A stretch of 7,399 nt of DNA from contig NCJR01000092.1 in NCBI GenBank assembly GCA_002282555.1, forward strand, positions 1-7,399. The letters run 5' to 3'. A program made the translations under genes and the position numbers. This stretch comes from Rhodobacterales bacterium 34-62-10 (GTDB lineage Bacteria; Pseudomonadota; Alphaproteobacteria; Rhodobacterales; Rhodobacteraceae). Positions within the stretch are counted from its first letter, which is position 1; the number at the start of each line of letters is the position of its first letter. Of this stretch, positions 4,848 through 7,399 are shown in pieces. Under the pieces are notes generated by a model that saw nothing but the letters and a program-made list of their open reading frames with translations, had not been told where the DNA came from and searched no databases.

Positions 4848-7399
4848 TGTCCGACCTTCCACGTCAGATGGTCCGGCCCCTTGCCCACGGGCGAGGTGAT
4901 CGGAGGGTATTGCGGTTGACTGTGCGCCGGGGCAGGGACCTTCTCGATCTTGACACGCAGGTCAAACCACGCGGCCTGCCCGGTGACCGGATCGGAATTC
5001 GACCAGCGCAGCCCGTCACCGCGCGGCGGCAGGAGTTCATGGATCAGATGGTTCAGCAGAAAGCCCTTTTCCGCCTCCTGTGCCGTATCACTCAACCCCC
5101 AAGTCCCCTTGCGTTTGCCGATGGCGTTCCATGTCCAGACCGTGTTTTCGTTCAATGCCGCCATATGTGCAACGGGAACCGTGATCACGCCATGTGCCGA
5201 AGTGACCTGCGCCCAATCGCCATCCGCAAATCCATGCTTTTCCCAAAGCGCCGTCGGCACAAAAAGCGGATTTACCCCGTGGATCTGGCGCAGCCAGGCG
5301 TTCTGCGTGCCCCAGGAATGATACATCGCCATAGGGCGCTGGGTCAGGGCGTGGATCGGGAATTCTGCGGGGTCGGCATGACCATCCTCGATCGGGGGAT
5401 ACCAGATCGGCAAAGGGTCCAGCGTGGCCTTGATCCGTTCTCGCAGATGATCGGGCGGCTGGCGCGCGCCGTGCCCCTCGGCCGCCAGTTGGAATCGGCG
5501 AAGCGGTTCAAGGTAAAGCTGGAACAGATAGGGTTGCGGCTGATCATAAAAACCCATGCCCACCGCCCAGTACTGATAGGCGCGGTTCCATGGTTTGAAA
5601 TAGGCTGCATCTTCCGGCACATGCGCGACGAAGAACCCGCCATTTCGGATGTATTCGTCCAACTGCGCTGCATTGGGCAGGCCGCGCCCATGGGTCAGAC
5701 CCTTTTCACCCGTACGCCACCCGGTCAGCGGTCCGACGCCGGGTTTGCGCTCGTGGTTCACGATGTAATCGGCGTAATCGGCATAACGCGCACTGCCATC
5801 GGCATTCACCATCCCCGGCAGGCCCAGCCTGACCCCCAGATCCAGCAGCACCGATTGAAACCCGCGCACATCACGGTCAGGCTGCACCACGGGCCAGCGG
5901 ATCGCATCCCCCGCGCCATCCGCCTCGGATATCGGGCGGTCCAGCAGGCTGATGCAATCATGCCGCTCCAGATAGGTCGTGTCAGGCAGGACCAGATCGG
6001 CATAGGCCACCATTTCCGAGCTATAGGCATCCGAATAGATGATCCGCGGGATCACATAACCGCCATTGTCGTCGGTATCGGTCAGCATCTGCATGACGCC
6101 GCCCGTGTTCATCGACGAATTCCACGACATATTCGCCATGTACAGAAACAGCGTGTCGATCCGGTAAGGATCCCCCGCATGGGCATTGCTGATGACCATA
6201 TGCATCAAGCCATGGGCGGACATCGGGTTTTCCCATGTGAACGCCTTGTCGATCCGCGCCGGGCTGCCATCGTCCTTGAGGCACAGATCATCCGGCCCCT
6301 GCACATATCCCAGATGCGGGCCATCCAGCGGTGCGCCGGGCGTGACCTTGCAATGCGGTTTGGGATGGGCAGTTGCGGGCTTGGGATAGGGCGGCTTGAA
6401 ACGCATGCCGCCGGGTGTTTCCACAGCGCCCAGCAGGATTTGCAGCATATGCAGGGCCCGCGCCGTCTGAAAGCCGTTGGAATGGGCCGAGATACCGCGC
6501 ATCGCGTGAAAGGCGACGGGGCGGCCCACCATAGTGGGGTGTGTTTCACCACGAAAATCTGTCCATTCCCGGTGCAGCACGATGGGTTCGTCAAAGGCGG
6601 TGCGGGCAATTTCAGCCGCAAGCGCGCGGATTTTGGCGGCAGCAATTCCGGTACGTTCAGACACAGCCTCAGGCGCGTATTGCGGATCAAGATACCGCTC
6701 CGCCAGCAGATGCATCACGGGGCGATGGGTCACCCCTGCATGGCGGTGGCTGGCGGCCAGATCGGGCCTTACACCCGGCTGATCAAAGGGCGTCAGCTTG
6801 CCTGTCAAGCGGTCAATCACCAAGGGCTTGCCCGCGTCATCCCGCAGGAACAGGCCATAGTCCGGCGATTTCGCATCGCCATTCACCAAAACCGGCGCGT
6901 TGGTATAGCGCGACAGGTAATCCACATCAATCTTGCCTGCCTGCAACAGCACATGCACCAGCGACAGGATCAGCAGACCATCGGTGCCCGGCGTGATTCC
7001 CAGCCAGTCATCCGCCACCGCGTTATAGCCGGACCGGATCGGGTTCACCCCCACGATCCGCGCGCCACGCGCCTTCAGCCGCCCGATCCCCATTTTGATC
7101 GGGTTGCTGTCATGATCCTCGGCCACGCCAAACAGAATGAACAGCTTGGTATGATCCCAATCGGGCTGGCCGAACTCCCAAAAAGCCCCGCCCATCGTGT
7201 AGATGCCCGCCGCCGCCATGTTGACGCTGCAAAAGCCACCATGGGCCGCGAAATTCGGTGTGCCGAATTGCTGCGCCCACCATCCGGTAAAACTCTGCGA
7301 CTGATCGCGCCCGGTGAAGAAAGCCAGCTTCTCGGGCGCTTCGTCCCGCAAGGGCTTCAGCCAGGATACCGCCAGCGCCAGCGCCTCGTCCCAGCTGAT
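4844..7399 (-). CDS. soeA: Molybdopterin oxidoreductase catalytic subunit, probable sulfite dehydrogenase SoeA (5' end missing)
   Basis: The frame is open to the right edge of the window and ends at TGA 4846-4844, leaving 851 visible residues. The first visible residues are ISWDEAL, a conserved block some 100 residues into enzymes of the DMSO reductase superfamily, so the N-terminal [4Fe-4S] domain lies outside; the TTG at 7351 is not a start. The expected Mo ligand is Cys57 in AAHGGFCSVNMAAAG, aligned by eye with Cys in the PsrA/PhsA/NapA types. Cofactor-binding blocks follow: FGVAEDHDSNPIK near 90-102 and NPIRSGYNAVADDWLGITPG with TDGLL near 119-143. The C-terminal molybdopterin dinucleotide-binding domain covers roughly 690-800. 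Cys argues against DMSO reductase, which uses Ser. As SoeA it would oxidise sulfite to sulfate in the cytoplasm using bis-MGD, feeding SoeB and SoeC. The superfamily is certain; the SoeA assignment is likely from overall resemblance and partners. A 4-nt overlap joins it to the small gene. Confidence 0.85.
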   Translation of the reverse strand: MSWDEALALAVSWLKPLRDEAPEKLAFFTGRDQSQSFTGWWAQQFGTPNFAAHGGFCSVNMAAAGIYTMGGAFWEFGQPDWDHTKLFILFGVAEDHDSNPIKMGIGRLKARGARIVGVNPIRSGYNAVADDWLGITPGTDGLLILSLVHVLLQAGKIDVDYLSRYTNAPVLVNGDAKSPDYGLFLRDDAGKPLVIDRLTGKLTPFDQPGVRPDLAASHRHAGVTHRPVMHLLAERYLDPQYAPEAVSERTGIAAAKIRALAAEIARTAFDEPIVLHREWTDFRGETHPTMVGRPVAFHAMRGISAHSNGFQTARALHMLQILLGAVETPGGMRFKPPYPKPATAHPKPHCKVTPGAPLDGPHLGYVQGPDDLCLKDDGSPARIDKAFTWENPMSAHGLMHMVISNAHAGDPYRIDTLFLYMANMSWNSSMNTGGVMQMLTDTDDNGGYVIPRIIYSDAYSSEMVAYADLVLPDTTYLERHDCISLLDRPISEADGAGDAIRWPVVQPDRDVRGFQSVLLDLGVRLGLPGMVNADGSARYADYADYIVNHERKPGVGPLTGWRTGEKGLTHGRGLPNAAQLDEYIRNGGFFVAHVPEDAAYFKPWNRAYQYWAVGMGFYDQPQPYLFQLYLEPLRRFQLAAEGHGARQPPDHLRERIKATLDPLPIWYPPIEDGHADPAEFPIHALTQRPMAMYHSWGTQNAWLRQIHGVNPLFVPTALWEKHGFADGDWAQVTSAHGVITVPVAHMAALNENTVWTWNAIGKRKGTWGLSDTAQEAEKGFLLNHLIHELLPPRGDGLRWSNSDPVTGQAAWFDLRVKIEKVPAPAHSQPQYPPITSPVGKGPDHLTWKVGQ
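4855..4860 (-). promoter_or_regulatory. Shine-Dalgarno of the 49-aa gene, inside the soeA 3' end
   Basis: On the minus strand GGAAGG lies inside the last codons of the molybdopterin subunit, 7 nt before the ATG at 4847. It is the strongest start signal in the operon's downstream part. It argues that the small gene is translated on its own account. Confidence 0.6.

Noticed and set aside
4844..7351. TTG at 7351 as the start of the catalytic subunit
   Set aside because: The frame stays open to base 7399 and encodes the conserved ISWDEAL block upstream, so the gene simply runs off the window.

Overview
The window looks like a chromosomal segment of a Roseobacter-group alphaproteobacterium (Rhodobacterales). 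The reasons are the high G+C content, a DUF1523 gene paired with a small two-helix membrane protein, and a molybdoenzyme operon that reads like the sulfite dehydrogenase (SoeABC) of that group. This placement rests on recalled family resemblance; no database was searched. I saw no mobile element, CRISPR array, tRNA or rRNA.

Left part (1-1890). The 3' end of an alpha/beta-hydrolase gene (kynurenine formamidase-like, with a GHSAGG nucleophile elbow) runs rightward. It meets a leftward pair head-on: a His-free cupin_3 protein followed 36 nt downstream by a P1-family (S58/DmpA-NylC type) self-cleaving aminopeptidase. In the peptidase, the Asn-Thr cleavage site and the downstream Asp-Gly-Asp have the same spacing that I recall for NylC.

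Middle (1891-3024). A 179-nt divergent intergenic region holds an inverted repeat plus an extra half-site, a candidate operator. Two rightward membrane-protein genes follow: an 89-aa protein with two helices and a highly charged centre, and a DUF1523 protein.

Right part (3072-7399). A leftward, tightly coupled operon encodes a membrane-bound molybdenum respiratory enzyme. It has a molybdopterin catalytic subunit (5' end outside the window), a 4x[4Fe-4S] ferredoxin-like subunit and a DmsC-family quinone-interacting anchor. Between the catalytic and Fe-S genes lies a 49-codon gene for a single-helix membrane protein. It overlaps both neighbours by 4 nt (ATGA junctions), has a strong Shine-Dalgarno and would be easy to miss. 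The putative Mo ligand is a Cys, which fits SoeA/PsrA/PhsA-type enzymes and not DMSO reductase (Ser). The likely job is oxidising cytoplasmic sulfite to sulfate and passing the electrons through the Fe-S subunit and the anchor to quinone.

The most interesting item is the hidden small gene, a candidate fourth subunit or assembly factor of the Soe complex.
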